A stretch of DNA of 62,000 nt, taken from Zygnema cylindricum (lineage: Eukaryota; Streptophyta; Zygnematophyceae; Zygnematales; Zygnemataceae). The stretch lies in NCBI GenBank assembly GCA_037447655.1, contig JBBHKE010001907.1:32460-94459 (forward strand), in the 5' to 3' direction. The position numbers and the translations under genes are program-made. This document shows, in pieces, positions 43,591 to 53,509 of the stretch (positions are counted from its first letter, which is position 1; every line of letters starts with the position of its first letter). Below the pieces are notes generated by a model. It was not told the DNA's origin. It saw only the letters and a program-made list of their open reading frames with translations, and ran no database searches.

Positions 43591-43754
43591 ACATATATGC
43601 TTTTGGTATCGGTTGTTATGTTTTGCGGGGATCCGTGGCCGGATTAATATATGTTTCGAGTTATCTTCAAATTCACAGCGCGAGAGTTTTATTTTCTCAT
43701 GTCCTCAAATGGACCGGAATTGTACTTAAGAGTTCCGCTTTATTAGCTCTCTGG
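43591..43754 (+). pseudogene. DOA10-like exon 3: membrane segments
   Basis: It lies between the acceptor TTTTTTTCAG and the donor TGG/GTGAGT at 43755. Joined to exon 2 in phase it reads (Y)IYAFGIGCYV, then FSHVLKWTGIVLKSSALLAL and W. The plant counterpart has LYAF, then a W-K-W-x-G-I-V-x-K-S-S block followed by LLAIW. The frame is intact in this exon. Confidence 0.85.
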
Positions 43755-44296
43755 GTGAGTTGGAAAAAGGAGGAGCTATTTTCACAAAAAAGAAAAAAGG
43801 GAAGGGGTGGTTGTTAAGAAAGTGTTATTTTTATTTTCTGTTGTTGTCGCCTTTCTTTTTGGTTTTTAATTGTTAGTGTAATGAAAGTGAACTTCAATCG
43901 TTGTTGAAACCTCAGTTAGTTTTCTGAATCATAGACCTGATGGGAAAATATCATTGGTTTTTCAAGTTTTTTTTGGGTTTTTTCTACACTGGAGTAAAAA
44001 AAAGCAATCACACCAATTACAGTCATCACTTTTACTGCTTCGATCTTTGGGCCTTTTTGGGTTAAGAAGAAAAGAAGAAAAAACATCCCATCTTAATTCT
44101 GGTCATTTCAATCATCAAGTACTTCTATTTTTCAAGTTTTTGTGTAAAAAAAAATGAATCCGCACTCCTTACATTGATCGCGTTGTTCAGTGTTTGCGCT
44201 TTAGCCTTTTTTTTTATAAATAATCCACACTAACTGTGGTGATTGTGGTGTATGTGTACGTTTTTTTTATGGCATTTGTCAATAATTGCAGGTGAG

Positions 44297-44437
44297 AGTA
44301 GTACTGATCTAATCGGTCTTTTATTCAAACTTTTAGTAGTTGTTCCTCTTCGAGTCCCGATCGACGAAAGTCCCGTTTTTCTTCTCTTCCAAGATTGGGC
44401 GCTAGGATAGTTGTTTGTTAAAATATGGACACGTCTG
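44297..44437 (+). pseudogene. DOA10-like exon 4 with in-frame TAG
   Basis: It reads LIGLLFKLLVVVPLR, VPIDESPVFLLFQDWALG, TAG at 44408-44410, then LFVKIWTRL and a GTACGT donor. The sequence after the stop continues the family pattern (L-K-I-W-T-R), so the stop is a point change, not an exon end. The acceptor that keeps phase with exon 3 is the AG at 44295-44296; the stronger-looking TTGCAG at 44291 would shift the frame. Confidence 0.85.
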
Positions 44438-44789
44438 GTACGTTAGCAAAACCTTCCTAAACAAAATCCTAAATAAAGCCCGAGATAATAGCCTTAATTA
44501 AACCTTTTAAATATGTGGACGAAAAGAAACTTATGAAGCCTGTTTTTTGTGCTTGTATCCATAATCATTTTCAATAATCACTATCAACAATATTCATCAA
44601 TAATAATATAATAATGTATGATCTTGAGGGTGAGGGAGAGAGAGACAGAGGGAAGGATGATATTACTTGGGTTTTATTGCAAGAGGTGACTGAGTTTTAC
44701 ATTGTATTTTAGTGCTAAAGAATTTAAGCTATCCGCTATTGACGTTTTCTTTTCTCATTTCAGTTTTGTTTTTTGTAGTGATAAACATC

Positions 44790-44960
44790 GATCAAAATGG
44801 CAGACATTATATTTTTGGGACTTGTTTTTGGTTTTTACGGTTTTAGAAAACTAAACAGATGGCTCGGAGATCTCCATAATTCGATTAGAGACGACCGGTT
44901 TTAGTGGGGAGAAGGTTACATAATTTTGAAGGGCCTGACAAAGAAAGTCAAAAAAGGAGA
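44790..44960 (+). pseudogene. DOA10-like exon 5 with one-base deletion
   Basis: IIFLGLVFGFYGF, RKLNRWLGDLHNSIRDDR is in one frame and LVGRRLHNFEGPDKES in the next. A single missing base at about 44899-44903 separates them, since only five bases stand where two codons are expected. The plant C-terminus has the same LHNSIRDDRYL and GRRLHNF motifs. The reading frame then enters a GA microsatellite, so the true stop is unclear. Confidence 0.82.
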
Positions 44961-44962
44961 GC

Positions 44963-44964
<2 letters not shown>

Positions 44965-44997
<33 letters not shown>

Positions 44998-45280
44998 GAG
45001 AGAGCAAGAGGGAGAGAGAGAAACAGAGATAATGAGAGGTAGAGAGAGAGCAAGCGAGAAAGAGAGAAAAGGGGAGAGAAAGGGAGAGAGAGTGGGATAT
45101 AAAACGAGAGAGTTAGAGAGCGAGAGAAGAGATAAAGAGAGAAAAAGAGAGAGCGAGAGAGAGAGAGAAAGAAAGAGAGAGAAATAGAGAGAGAGAGAGC
45201 GAGAGAGAGAGAGAACGAGGGAGAGAGAGAGAAAGAGAAAGAGCAATAGAGAGAGCGAGAGGGAGAGAGAGAGAAACAGC
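44965..45280. repeat. (GA)n microsatellite, imperfect
   Basis: Over 300 bases of GAGAGA with scattered A, C and G substitutions. It directly follows the DOA10-like C-terminal exon. Open frames in it are compositional. Confidence 0.96.
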
Positions 45281-45289
45281 CATTCACCT

Positions 45290-46480
45290 CCCTATACTTT
45301 TCCAGAAGGTCCTCCAAAGACTCGATTCCATCCTCCATTCTCCGTTTTAATTTTCCGCTTCAAGTGTCCGTTTATACCTCCGGTTTCAGTTTTCCCCGGT
45401 TTCAGTTTTCCGTTTTAATTTTCCGTTATTCAGTTTTTCACGCATGCATTGGTCCATCAAGGTCGTTTTGGAGCCTCATTCTAAAATCTGACATCAATTT
45501 GAAAATTTTCAAGTCATTTTCTTTTATTATTGTTTATTTATTTACTTTATTTATTGATTTAAGTAATTTTGTCGGTTTTCCCTTTTTCTTTTCCTGCATT
45601 ATTTATAAAATTTGTTTCCTTATAAATTCGTTTTTTGGGCACTTTTTTAATCTTTTCTTTTTCGTTGCTTGACAATCTTCAGAATAAATATCAGATTTTC
45701 AATTTTGCTACTATAAAAAAAAATATTCTTATTATTAATTATTGATTAAATCAATTAATTCTGGCTAATTGGGGTACAATTCGTCACTTTTTTTTTCTTT
45801 TTCATTTTTTTTTTCTTCAATGAAAAATAGAGAAAAGAAAAAATTAATGGAGTACGTTTGCAATTTTTGTTTACTTTTTGAAAACTGAAAAACAAATTGA
45901 CTTTGTTATCAAATAATTCATTTGCTTCGCTAATATAGTTTTTCGACGATAATTCTAAAATGAGTATAATAAATGAAGATGATGATGATTTTTTGTATTA
46001 CATTCAATAATTATGTAGATAATTACATGAAACAAATAAATAATTAACTAAAGTAATGTAGTGCAATGCAACACAATTTGAAAAATTGGCCAAAATTAGA
46101 AGAAAATAAAATAAATAAACAAAAATAAATAAAAAATGACAACCTATTCTATTCACGTTATTCAGAAAACTTCAAGAACTCGACAAGTAATAATAAAAAA
46201 AAAAAACACGTTCCTAAAAAACTTACTGTAAACGACAAAATCGACAAACGTTGCAGAAGAATTCGGACAAAATTCACAAAACGACAGAAACTAAAAACCG
46301 CCATTTCTTCCTTCCAAACTCCGAGCGTGTTTATCCGAAATGAGTTCAATGTCAACATAGCGAAGAAAAGAGCATAAAAGATGAACATAAAATGTTTAAA
46401 TGTACAGATTGGACAGCTCACGTGTACCTTCCCTGCCTTCCTGGAACATGATTAGGGTTTCGTGGTTTCATGCAAGGTTA
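45290..46480. other. AT-rich intergenic DNA
   Basis: No gene recognised. Repeated TTTCCGTTTTAATTTTCCG words occur near 45340-45430. Confidence 0.6.
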
Positions 46481-46487
46481 CTCGTTG

Positions 46488-46556
46488 CAATACAGTACAA
46501 TACAGTACTGTAATGTACTGTACAGTACTGTATAGTACTGTAATGTAAAGTACAGT
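46488..46556. repeat. Palindromic TACAGTACTG minisatellite
   Basis: Overlapping TACAGTACTGTA words; the same composition recurs at 49720-49765. Each leads into the same following repeat. Confidence 0.85.
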
Positions 46557-46830
46557 TTAGAATCAGATTTCCGAGCGAAGAATAAAAAGTGCGATGCATA
46601 ACAGGACAAAATATCTATTTCAGGTACTTTTTAAACATTCCGTGCGAAACCTACGCTGTACGATTTGGTACATTAATGTGTCGTACTCTGGAGTAGAGTA
46701 CAGAATCAGATTTCCGACCGAAGCATAAACAGCATAGATGTCCTATGCGCATAAAACGCACGGAGTAAACTATAGTAACGAATACTACGTTCCGTGCGCA
46801 TAAAACAATATCAAACTTTTAAAATTCGTA
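46557..46830 (+). repeat. Dispersed repeat R3, copy 1
   Basis: Shares TTTAGAATCAGATTTCCGAG, AAAAGTGCGATG, CATTCCGTGCGAAACCTA and CATTAATGTGTCGTACTC with 49765-50030. The motif AGAATCAGATTTCCGA occurs twice within each copy. Confidence 0.8.
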
Positions 46831-46983
46831 CTTTTTTATACTTTTTAAATTTAAATATTTAAACATTGAAAATTTGGAATCCCTAAAAACTGAAACGTGC
46901 AACGAACTACTGTAGCGGCGAGAGCCGAAATTTACGGCGTCTCCAACGGCGGCGTCCTCTTAAAGACAGTGGAGGACATAAAA

Positions 46984-47120
46984 TTACGCGTGCGAGACGC
47001 CATAAATTCCGCGGCTCGCCGCTCATGTAAAAATACGCGTGCGAGACGCTATAAATTTCGCGGCTCGCCGCTTATATACAAATACGCGTAGGAGACGCCA
47101 TAAATTCCGCGGCTCATATT
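46984..47120 (+). repeat. 49-50-bp GC-rich tandem repeat, about 2.7 units
   Basis: Units open TACGCGTGCGAGACGCCATA and continue with AATTCCGCGGCTCGCCGCT. Copies start near 46984, 47034 and 47083. A related segment (GGCGTCTCCAACGGCGGC) stands at about 46938 and again at 47617. Confidence 0.85.
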
Positions 47121-47569
47121 TTTTTCTTTACTCTATTTAGGGTTATTATTTTAGTACCGTACAAAATGGAAGTACGCCATCAGTCAATTAGTGTGGTGTA
47201 CGGACAGTGTCAGAACACACAAAATTGTACCTTTTTAAGTGAAAAAGTATAATTAATGAGCTTTAGTAGCCGCGGACGCATGATAATGTGCGCTCTAAAG
47301 AGGGGGTCTAATCGGGCTGTCAAATAACACGTTCGCACATATTCGTCCAGCAACCACGTTTCGACTGTGTGAACGTACGATTTGTGTACGATTTGTCAGA
47401 TTTTGTACGAATACCTATATTAGTGTAAGCATGTTTGCGACCGACATATATTTTTTTCAAAGACCCAAATTAAAATTATTAAACAATTAGAATGTATGTT
47501 TTTTTTCAAAATTTTAAAATTCTTAATTAGCGTAAACCACGGTAATTTTTCATGTACGCTAAAGAAATT

Positions 47570-47593
47570 CTACGCTAATAACGATTGGCGGTG
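47570..47593. mobile_element. Right terminus of a TA-targeting MITE
   Basis: TACGCTAATAACGATTGGCGGTG ends at 47593, followed by TA. The matching left end was not located. Confidence 0.6.
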
Positions 47594-47744
47594 TAGCGGC
47601 GAGCGGCGGAATTTACGGCGTCTCCAACGGCGGCTTCCTTCTGAAGACGGAGTGGAGGATAGGTAAAAAATACGCGCGCGCAAATGAACCACCGTCTCTT
47701 TTTTTTGAAAATTTCGTACAGTTTTCCGTACATTTGAGACGTAC

Positions 47745-47926
47745 GAAATTTACGAAAGCTACGAAACAAACGAATACTACGTAGTTTTCGTAAAAAAGTC
47801 CAAATCCGTACGAATTGGACATCTATGCATTTTAAGAAATTTACGAAAGCTACGAAACAAACGAATGCTACGTAGTTTTCGTAAAAAAGTCCAAATCCGT
47901 ACGAATTGGACATCTATGCATTTTAA
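47745..47926 (+). repeat. 91-bp direct tandem duplication
   Basis: Units 47745-47835 and 47836-47926 differ at very few positions and both open GAAATTTACGAAAGCTACG. Confidence 0.93.
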
Positions 47927-48577
47927 GGTTATTTGAAGGGAGAGTTTTATAGTTTTCAACTTTCAAGGTACATTCTCGTACTTTGCCCGTATATTTCAGT
48001 ACAGCTGCTTAAGCTTTCCGTACTTTAAGGTTTTTCCGGTACACTTTCAGTGTAGTATCGTACTTTACATTTTATTTTCAGTTTTTTTTCACATTTTTTA
48101 TGGATTTCTTTTGGTGACACTTTCGTATATCTTCGAACATCTCAGTTCATTTTCGTACAACAAAAACTGTACGCAATTTACGAAAAATATGAACGCGACG
48201 AATACCTACGCAATTTTCGCAAAATGTCCAAATCCGTACAAACTGGACAACATTGGACAAGACTGTCTTCGCGCGCGGAAATGAAGCGACGTCTTTTTTT
48301 TGGGATCTTCCGTACATTTAGCCCGTAAACTATTTTTTTACGAAAAGTTTACACATTTTACTAAAAATTAAAAAACTGAAAAAAGTAACGAAATTTCGTG
48401 AAAATGTCAAAATCCGTACGAATGAGACATCTACGGGGTTTCTCACAGTCTTTCCTCGCTAACAGTTTGCACGTGTTCCTTTGTCCTCGGGTTGACGTGG
48501 TACTACTACAAGGGTTTGGGAAGACCCTTCGAGATGTGGCGCTCGCGGATTGAACAGGACGGTTGTTTGAAGCACTA

Positions 48578-48775
48578 CACCGCGAATCGTTATTAGCGTT
48601 ATGAACTCTATATCGGCACCCCAAAATTTTGACATTAATATTTAAATAGAATAAACTACACTATTTAAGGTCGTGGACCATAATCTGCCACGTCTCCCGG
48701 CACTAAATTAGAATGAATGACGCTAATTTTTTCTTTACACTAATAATTTATCAACGCTAATAACGATTCGCGGTG
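48578..48775. mobile_element. TA-targeting MITE, 198 bp
   Basis: Termini CACCGCGAATCGTTATTAGC and the inverse, with TA at 48576-48577 and 48776-48777. The interior is the inverse complement of the MITE at 49007. Non-coding. Confidence 0.93.
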
Positions 48776-48787
48776 TACTGTACACTA

Positions 48788-49004
48788 CACCGCCAATCGC
48801 TATTAGCGTTGTGTACGCTAATCCCGTCCCGCTATTTTTTGTTTTTATTCTCAAATAGAATTATCCACACTATTTAAAAAAAGCCCTAATTCCTAATTAG
48901 AGTAATCGATTTCTTCCAAAATTTCCAAATTTCCAATTAGCGTATACCACGCTAAATAATAGGATACGCTAATCAAACCTACACGCTAATAGCGATTGGC
49001 GGTG
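48788..49004. mobile_element. TA-targeting MITE, 217 bp
   Basis: Termini CACCGCCAATCGCTATTAGC and the inverse, with TA at 48786-48787 and 49005-49006. The interior differs from its neighbours. Confidence 0.93.
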
Positions 49005-49006
49005 TA

Positions 49007-49205
49007 CACCTTGAATCGTTATTAGCGTATAGAAATTATTAGTGTAAAGAAAAAATTAGCGTCATTCATTCTAATTTAGTGCCAGGAGACGTGGCAGATT
49101 ATGGTCCACGACCTTAAATAGTGCAATTTATTATATTTAAGGTATCAATGTCAAAATTTTAGGGTGCCGATATAGCGTACATAAGGCTAATAACGATTCA
49201 CGGTG
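49007..49205. mobile_element. TA-targeting MITE, 199 bp, inverted relative to 48578
   Basis: Termini CACCTTGAATCGTTATTAGC and the inverse. It shares its left TA (49005-49006) with the preceding MITE and has TA at 49206-49207. The interior is a reverse-complement copy of 48578-48775. Confidence 0.93.
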
Positions 49206-49411
49206 TATCTTCCAAAAAAAGAGATTATGGTCATCTAGACCTGGAAAATAAGTTTGTCCCATTTGCAAGAAACATTTTGTCTTTTAAGGATTTCCTGCGC
49301 AATTGTGCGTGTCCAACTTTCGAACCTACAGGTCCAGGTGGTCCTCTGTTGAGCCTTCTCACTTCTTTCCACCGTCCACGTGTATCAGCGAAACGCAAGT
49401 CGTGACTCTCC

Positions 49412-49421
49412 NNNNNNNNNN
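49412..49421. other. Assembly gap
   Basis: Ten unknown bases. The sequence resumes with TTAGCGATAA, the inner part of a MITE terminal repeat, so the outer left terminus was probably lost in the gap. Confidence 0.95.
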
Positions 49422-49708
49422 TTAGCGATAATCTCATTTCCTTATTTATCGCATTTTTTTTCTAATCACAATAATTGTGATTAGCCCTTAATAAAAAAAA
49501 CTTCGAATTGTCGGATTTTGTACGAATACACAGATTACTGTAGACATCGAAAGGGCGGGAATTTATTATTCAGGACAACCCAAATTACAGATAGGGATTA
49601 ATTAGTATATATATTTTTTTTCAAAAAAAATAATTCCCGATTAGTGTTAATAACACTAATCTTTTTTTTACGCTATTTATTCCTTTACTCTAATAGCGAT
49701 TGACGGTG
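49412..49708. mobile_element. TA-targeting MITE interrupted by the assembly gap
   Basis: The right terminus CTCTAATAGCGATTGACGGTG ends at 49708, followed by TA. The left terminus is inferred at the gap. Confidence 0.7.
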
Positions 49709-49764
49709 TACTGTACTGTACTGTACTACACTGCATAATGCTGTACTGTATGGTACTGACTGTA

Positions 49765-50040
49765 AAGTACAATTTAGAATCAGATTCCGAGCGAAGCATA
49801 AAAAGTGCGATGTATAACAGGACAGAATATCTATTTCAGATTTTCAGGAACTTTTTAAACATTCCGTGCGAAACCTAAGTTGTACGATTTGGTACATTAA
49901 TGTGTCGTACTCTAGAGTAGAATACAGAATCAGATTTTCGATCGAAGCATAAATAGCACAGTACAGAACCATGTAAAACAGGACAGAGTATCTATATCGT
50001 ACAGTTTTCCGTGCGAAATCTATATAAGTATGAATTGGTA
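49765..50040 (+). repeat. Dispersed repeat R3, copy 2
   Basis: See 46557-46830; same order and orientation, again after a TACTG-rich tract. Confidence 0.8.
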
Positions 50041-50129
50041 CTTTTTTGTGTTGTGTATCGGCGAAAAACTCATCGCGATAGAACAGATACCGATGTCTAT
50101 CGGTTATCGAACAATGAGGGGCTGCCAGA

Positions 50130-50285
50130 GGTCGCAAACGGTCAACCGAAACCGTGACCGACCGTCAACCGACCGCCCGCGCCGGATCCGGAACGGATTC
50201 AGTTGCCAAATTTTGAGGGCCGGGCGGTTGCGGTCGGTTGATTCACCCGAAAAAAAAAACGGTCGGTTACAGTCGGTCAACCAAA
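50130..50285. repeat. Local CGGTCAACCG / CGGTCGGTT repeats
   Basis: Short inverted and direct words (GGTCAACCG, CGACCGTCAACC, CGGTCGGTT) cluster on either side of a GC-rich core. A TGTTGTGTATCGGCGA hAT-like terminus lies just upstream at about 50048, so this may be the interior of a decayed family member. Confidence 0.55.
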
Positions 50286-50357
50286 AAACCAAAAAAAAAG
50301 AAAAATTTGTACTGTCCATACAATCCAACATTATTGTACTTTGTACTCTTTGGTATC

Positions 50358-50429
50358 GTGGAAGTACATGACATCATGATCGTGGAAGTACATGACATCA
50401 TGATCGTGAAAGTACGTGACAACATGATT
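50358..50429 (+). repeat. 24-bp tandem repeat, three units
   Basis: Units of GTGGAAGTACATGACATCAT plus GATC; the third is diverged. Confidence 0.92.
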
Positions 50430-50572
50430 AGCGTCCCAAATTTGACAGGGTAGTACACTATTCATTTCGCAAATCTTAGGGAACGCGACAAAGCGTCGCA
50501 AATCTGACACGTTAGTGAACACTATTCATTTCGCAAATCTAAGCAAACGCGACAAATCCTAATTTTTGGCTT

Positions 50573-51235
50573 AGGGTGACGTTCCATCAAGCGAAAAGTG
50601 GCGTAGATTACAGAAATCCACGACCCTCCGTACCAAATCGTACTCCCTATTTTGTTTTTATACGAAAAACAACATTACAAAAAATCTTGCTTATACTCTC
50701 CGAAGGTCTTGGAGGTAATACTGGCCGTCGTATGTTCATCTGCGAGGATTCACTTCATTTTTTCTGTAACCGCTCGAGGTGGGTTGGCAAATACAGAAAA
50801 AAAATGTTCGTGACACACTAGACGATTAAGCTACGTATCATGATGGAAAACCAACGAAAAATCTGAAGATTTGCACATGACACGCGCTTTCCAAAATACA
50901 ACCGAAAATAAAAACGAAATTTAGTAACATTGATTTGTCACGTTATTTTCGGTAACTATTGTTTGTCACACTATTTCTCTCAAAGGACTTTCGTTATGTT
51001 CAAAAACATAATGCCTAAAAAATGAGCTGGCGTACAAGCTGGCGTCTGCAAAAAGTATTAAACTTTTGTCGTATGATTACTTCGTACACAGGTACATGGT
51101 ACAAAAGTGAAGATTTGAAGTTAAGTTTGTCGGTGCTAAAAATCTAAAAGATATTCAATATCGGATCGTAGCTTGCGTGGCGCCAGTCATTTTAGAACAC
51201 GTGGCTTACAGACTCTACGTGATGGAACACCGACT
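50573..51235. mobile_element. Inverted-repeat element family C, degenerate
   Basis: Left terminus AGGGTGACGTTCCATCAAGC is clear; the proposed right end (GTGATGGAACACCGACT) is a poor match. It directly precedes a better family member. No ORF of note. Confidence 0.45.
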
Positions 51236-51236
51236 C

Positions 51237-51919
51237 AGGGTGGACTTCCATTAGGCGTCCCAATAATTGTACGGAAAATTTTACAGAAGGGCGTGCCTTC
51301 TATTAGGTCGCATCTGTAAACCTGCGTGGCTCATTCTGTTTGGTAACACGAAAGTTAATATTCGGTGCTTAAAATCTTGAAAGAATCTTCGAATGCAAAG
51401 TCAAAACGCAATATATGTACCGTCGGAGGTAATATCTGTACCAACGGAGATAATATTTGTACCAGCGGAGGTAATTAATGACTCGTACAGAGGGCATTAA
51501 ATGTACTACCCAAAATTTCAAAACGCAACGACAAAAAGGCGGCGGCAAACTTTGGTGGTGGGAGCGTGACGGGATAATTTAGGCGATTTCGCAGCCACCC
51601 TAGCGGAAGGCACATGGCCCCTGCGACGTGTACACACATACCCGCGCACTTATCTTGGATTGTTTTTACCTTTTCCACACGGCCTATTTTTACACGTTCT
51701 GTATTCGAGAACTGTCCTCACTGTGCACAGTCTTAGAAAACCGTAGGGTTGGAAACGTGGCATCGCGGATAAAAAATGTAATTGAATCCGACGGTCCTAA
51801 TTTATGCCAACAACCTTGGACAATTTTATGTAATGTTGATTTCGTTGAAAAACAAAATATGTACGAACGCTACGACCGTCATTACAAACCCCACTTTTTC
51901 GCTAATGGAAGTCCACCCT
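51237..51919. mobile_element. Inverted-repeat element family C, 683 bp
   Basis: Both ends carry the identical 18-base inverted terminus AGGGTGGACTTCCATTAG. The interior has a 21-bp tandem repeat (about GTACCAGCGGAGGTAATAT, three units, 51417-51478). Non-coding; superfamily not assigned because the target duplication is unclear. Confidence 0.8.
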
Positions 51920-51959
51920 CAGGGTAACATTCCATTAGACGAAAAGTAAGGTTCGTTAC

Positions 51960-52936
51960 AGTTACACGATCTCCTACCTCTCAGAAATACCCATTACAAA
52001 AAACAAACCCAACCACACATTCCACACATTCGACACATTGGAAAATACACATCCACATTGGACCACACTCACATAAGGATAAACTTTAAATTAGAAGAAG
52101 CTTCTGTCCACATAACATTAGCTTGGTCTCTTGCCCTCGTGGCTCAACCCTTCTTATTAAAGTGTTTTCCACTACTCTCCACTCTTAATAATTCTATCTC
52201 TTAACTACTAAAACACTATTTAGTTAGTAAGAGATTTCAATGCAAAAATGCCTTTTCTCCAATTTGGTATTAATCGCTTAGGACCAAGATCAGCCGCAAT
52301 TTCCACAAATTTTTCCAAAGGAAAAGATGTCTACTCTCCTCTCACACTTCACTATTTATCCATCATCACCCTGGACTCGCCAGACACAAGTCAACGCTCC
52401 GTTTTAACAGGCTTTTATTTGGGCCAATCATTGACCAGCAAGGACTCAGACTGACGAATGAAAAAACGTGCGAAATCTCTTACTAACTACTTAGCACTTT
52501 ACTAACCAATCAAACGTTACGTTTCACTACGTAACACTTACGTGCCAAAGTGCGCGCCAAACGAAACGCGACTTCGCACGATCGTGCGTAACAAATTTCG
52601 CACGCGAAACTTCCTTCTAAATTCCTTTAAGTGAAAGTGACGTTTCGTACTAAAATTTGTACGAGACGAACGACCATGCATACTAAACGTTTTATAGAAC
52701 TTTATGAAACGTACACGCGTAATTTCGGTACTAATTTGACCCTCTACCCGTTTCAATGATACCCACTTGTTATTTAGACCCCACGTTGTCACCTAAATAC
52801 ACCCATCGCTATAACTTTTAAAATATAACTCCAAATAGCGTGATTGTTTCACGGACGTCCACCAAATTTAGTACTCTATAATCCTAACACCTAAATACCT
52901 CTTTATAAACAAGTTCGATCCGCTATTACTGTTACG
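51960..52936 (-). repeat. 3' LTR of the gypsy element
   Basis: Matches 58731-59696 throughout. The outermost bases are mutated (TG to AG at one end and CA to CG at the other, as written on the + strand). Confidence 0.93.
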
Positions 52937-52957
52937 TCATCCCCTCCTTATTTTTAA
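52937..52957 (-). other. Polypurine tract of the gypsy element
   Basis: The minus strand reads AAAAATAAGGAGGGGATGA next to the 3' LTR. Confidence 0.8.
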
Positions 52958-53024
52958 CTAAACTCAGTTAAAACACCTTTAATTCTCAAGACGAGGCTTC
53001 TATATTATTATCCCTCCAATACTT

Positions 53025-53426
53025 TTATAAAAACTCTGAATTTTTATCCTCTAAAGTCAACTCATCCTCAGGCCTTCCTAGATAATGCACTTGCCAGAAT
53101 TTAGTATCGCCGACCTTGAACCGTTGACCAACCCAATCTATTACCCATCTGTGGACTTCAGGTTCTATAATTATTGAGGGATCCATTTCCAATTCTCCTT
53201 CAGTTGGTTGAAGATTCGCTGGTTTCAATTGGATGATGTGTATCACCAGATGAATTTTTGTTGAAGGCGGAAAGTCTAATTTGGCATTAACTGACGATAT
53301 CATGTCGATTACAGTAAATGGTCCAATGTACTTAGGAGCAAATTTCCCCGTAGGATCCGATTGGCCCTCGATCTTGCACCTATAATGAGTTGTAGAAAGC
53401 CAAACCTTGTCACATGTGCGTAACAC
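53025..53426 (-). pseudogene. Gypsy integrase C-terminus with chromodomain
   Basis: The 133-residue piece carries the gypsy integrase tail: VWLSTTHYRC, KFAPKYIGPFTVI, the INAV-like FPPSTKIHLVIHIIQLKPAN. It then has WVIDWVGQRFKVGDTKFWQV and HYLGRPEDELTLED (about 53153-53025), which matches the chromodomain fold pattern of an aromatic-rich strand, W-Q-V-H-Y-L-G, and an acidic helix start. Chromodomains bind modified histones and steer insertion. A stop and frame break separate it from the core. Confidence 0.82.
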
Positions 53427-53509
53427 CCAATCACCCTGTTTGGGGTTAACATTTAATTATTGCCTCCTTTGTGCCTCCACTAATGCATCCGGACAGTTTT
53501 CCAAACTGT

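Larger units (their letters stand above)
40597..44960 (+). pseudogene. DOA10/SUD1/MARCHF6-like ER ubiquitin ligase, 3' part, disrupted
   Basis: The DOA10 family (SUD1/CER9 in Arabidopsis, MARCHF6 in animals) are multi-spanning ER membrane E3 ligases with an N-terminal RING-CH domain that degrade misfolded and regulatory proteins. Five exon-like blocks match the C-terminal third of the plant protein in order: SDPFTEIPADMLLF, AWMTLVICN to VLVPVGIGR, WTGIVLKSSALLALW, VPIDESPVFLLFQDWALG, and LHNSIRDDR then VGRRLHNF. Introns with GT-AG ends separate most of them. Defects are a TAG inside block 4, a one-base deletion in block 5, and no counterpart for roughly 80 residues expected between blocks 4 and 5. 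The RING and earlier membrane segments are absent. Family identity is well supported; pseudogene status could still reflect assembly errors. Confidence 0.85.

Noticed and set aside
44408-44410. TAG as a programmed readthrough or recoding site in the DOA10-like gene
   Set aside because: A one-base frameshift and a missing segment occur in the same gene, so disruption or sequence error is the simpler reading.
44851-45338. Minus-strand Ser/Leu-rich ORFs
   Set aside because: They are translations of the (GA)n microsatellite, and they overlap the DOA10-like exon on the opposite strand.
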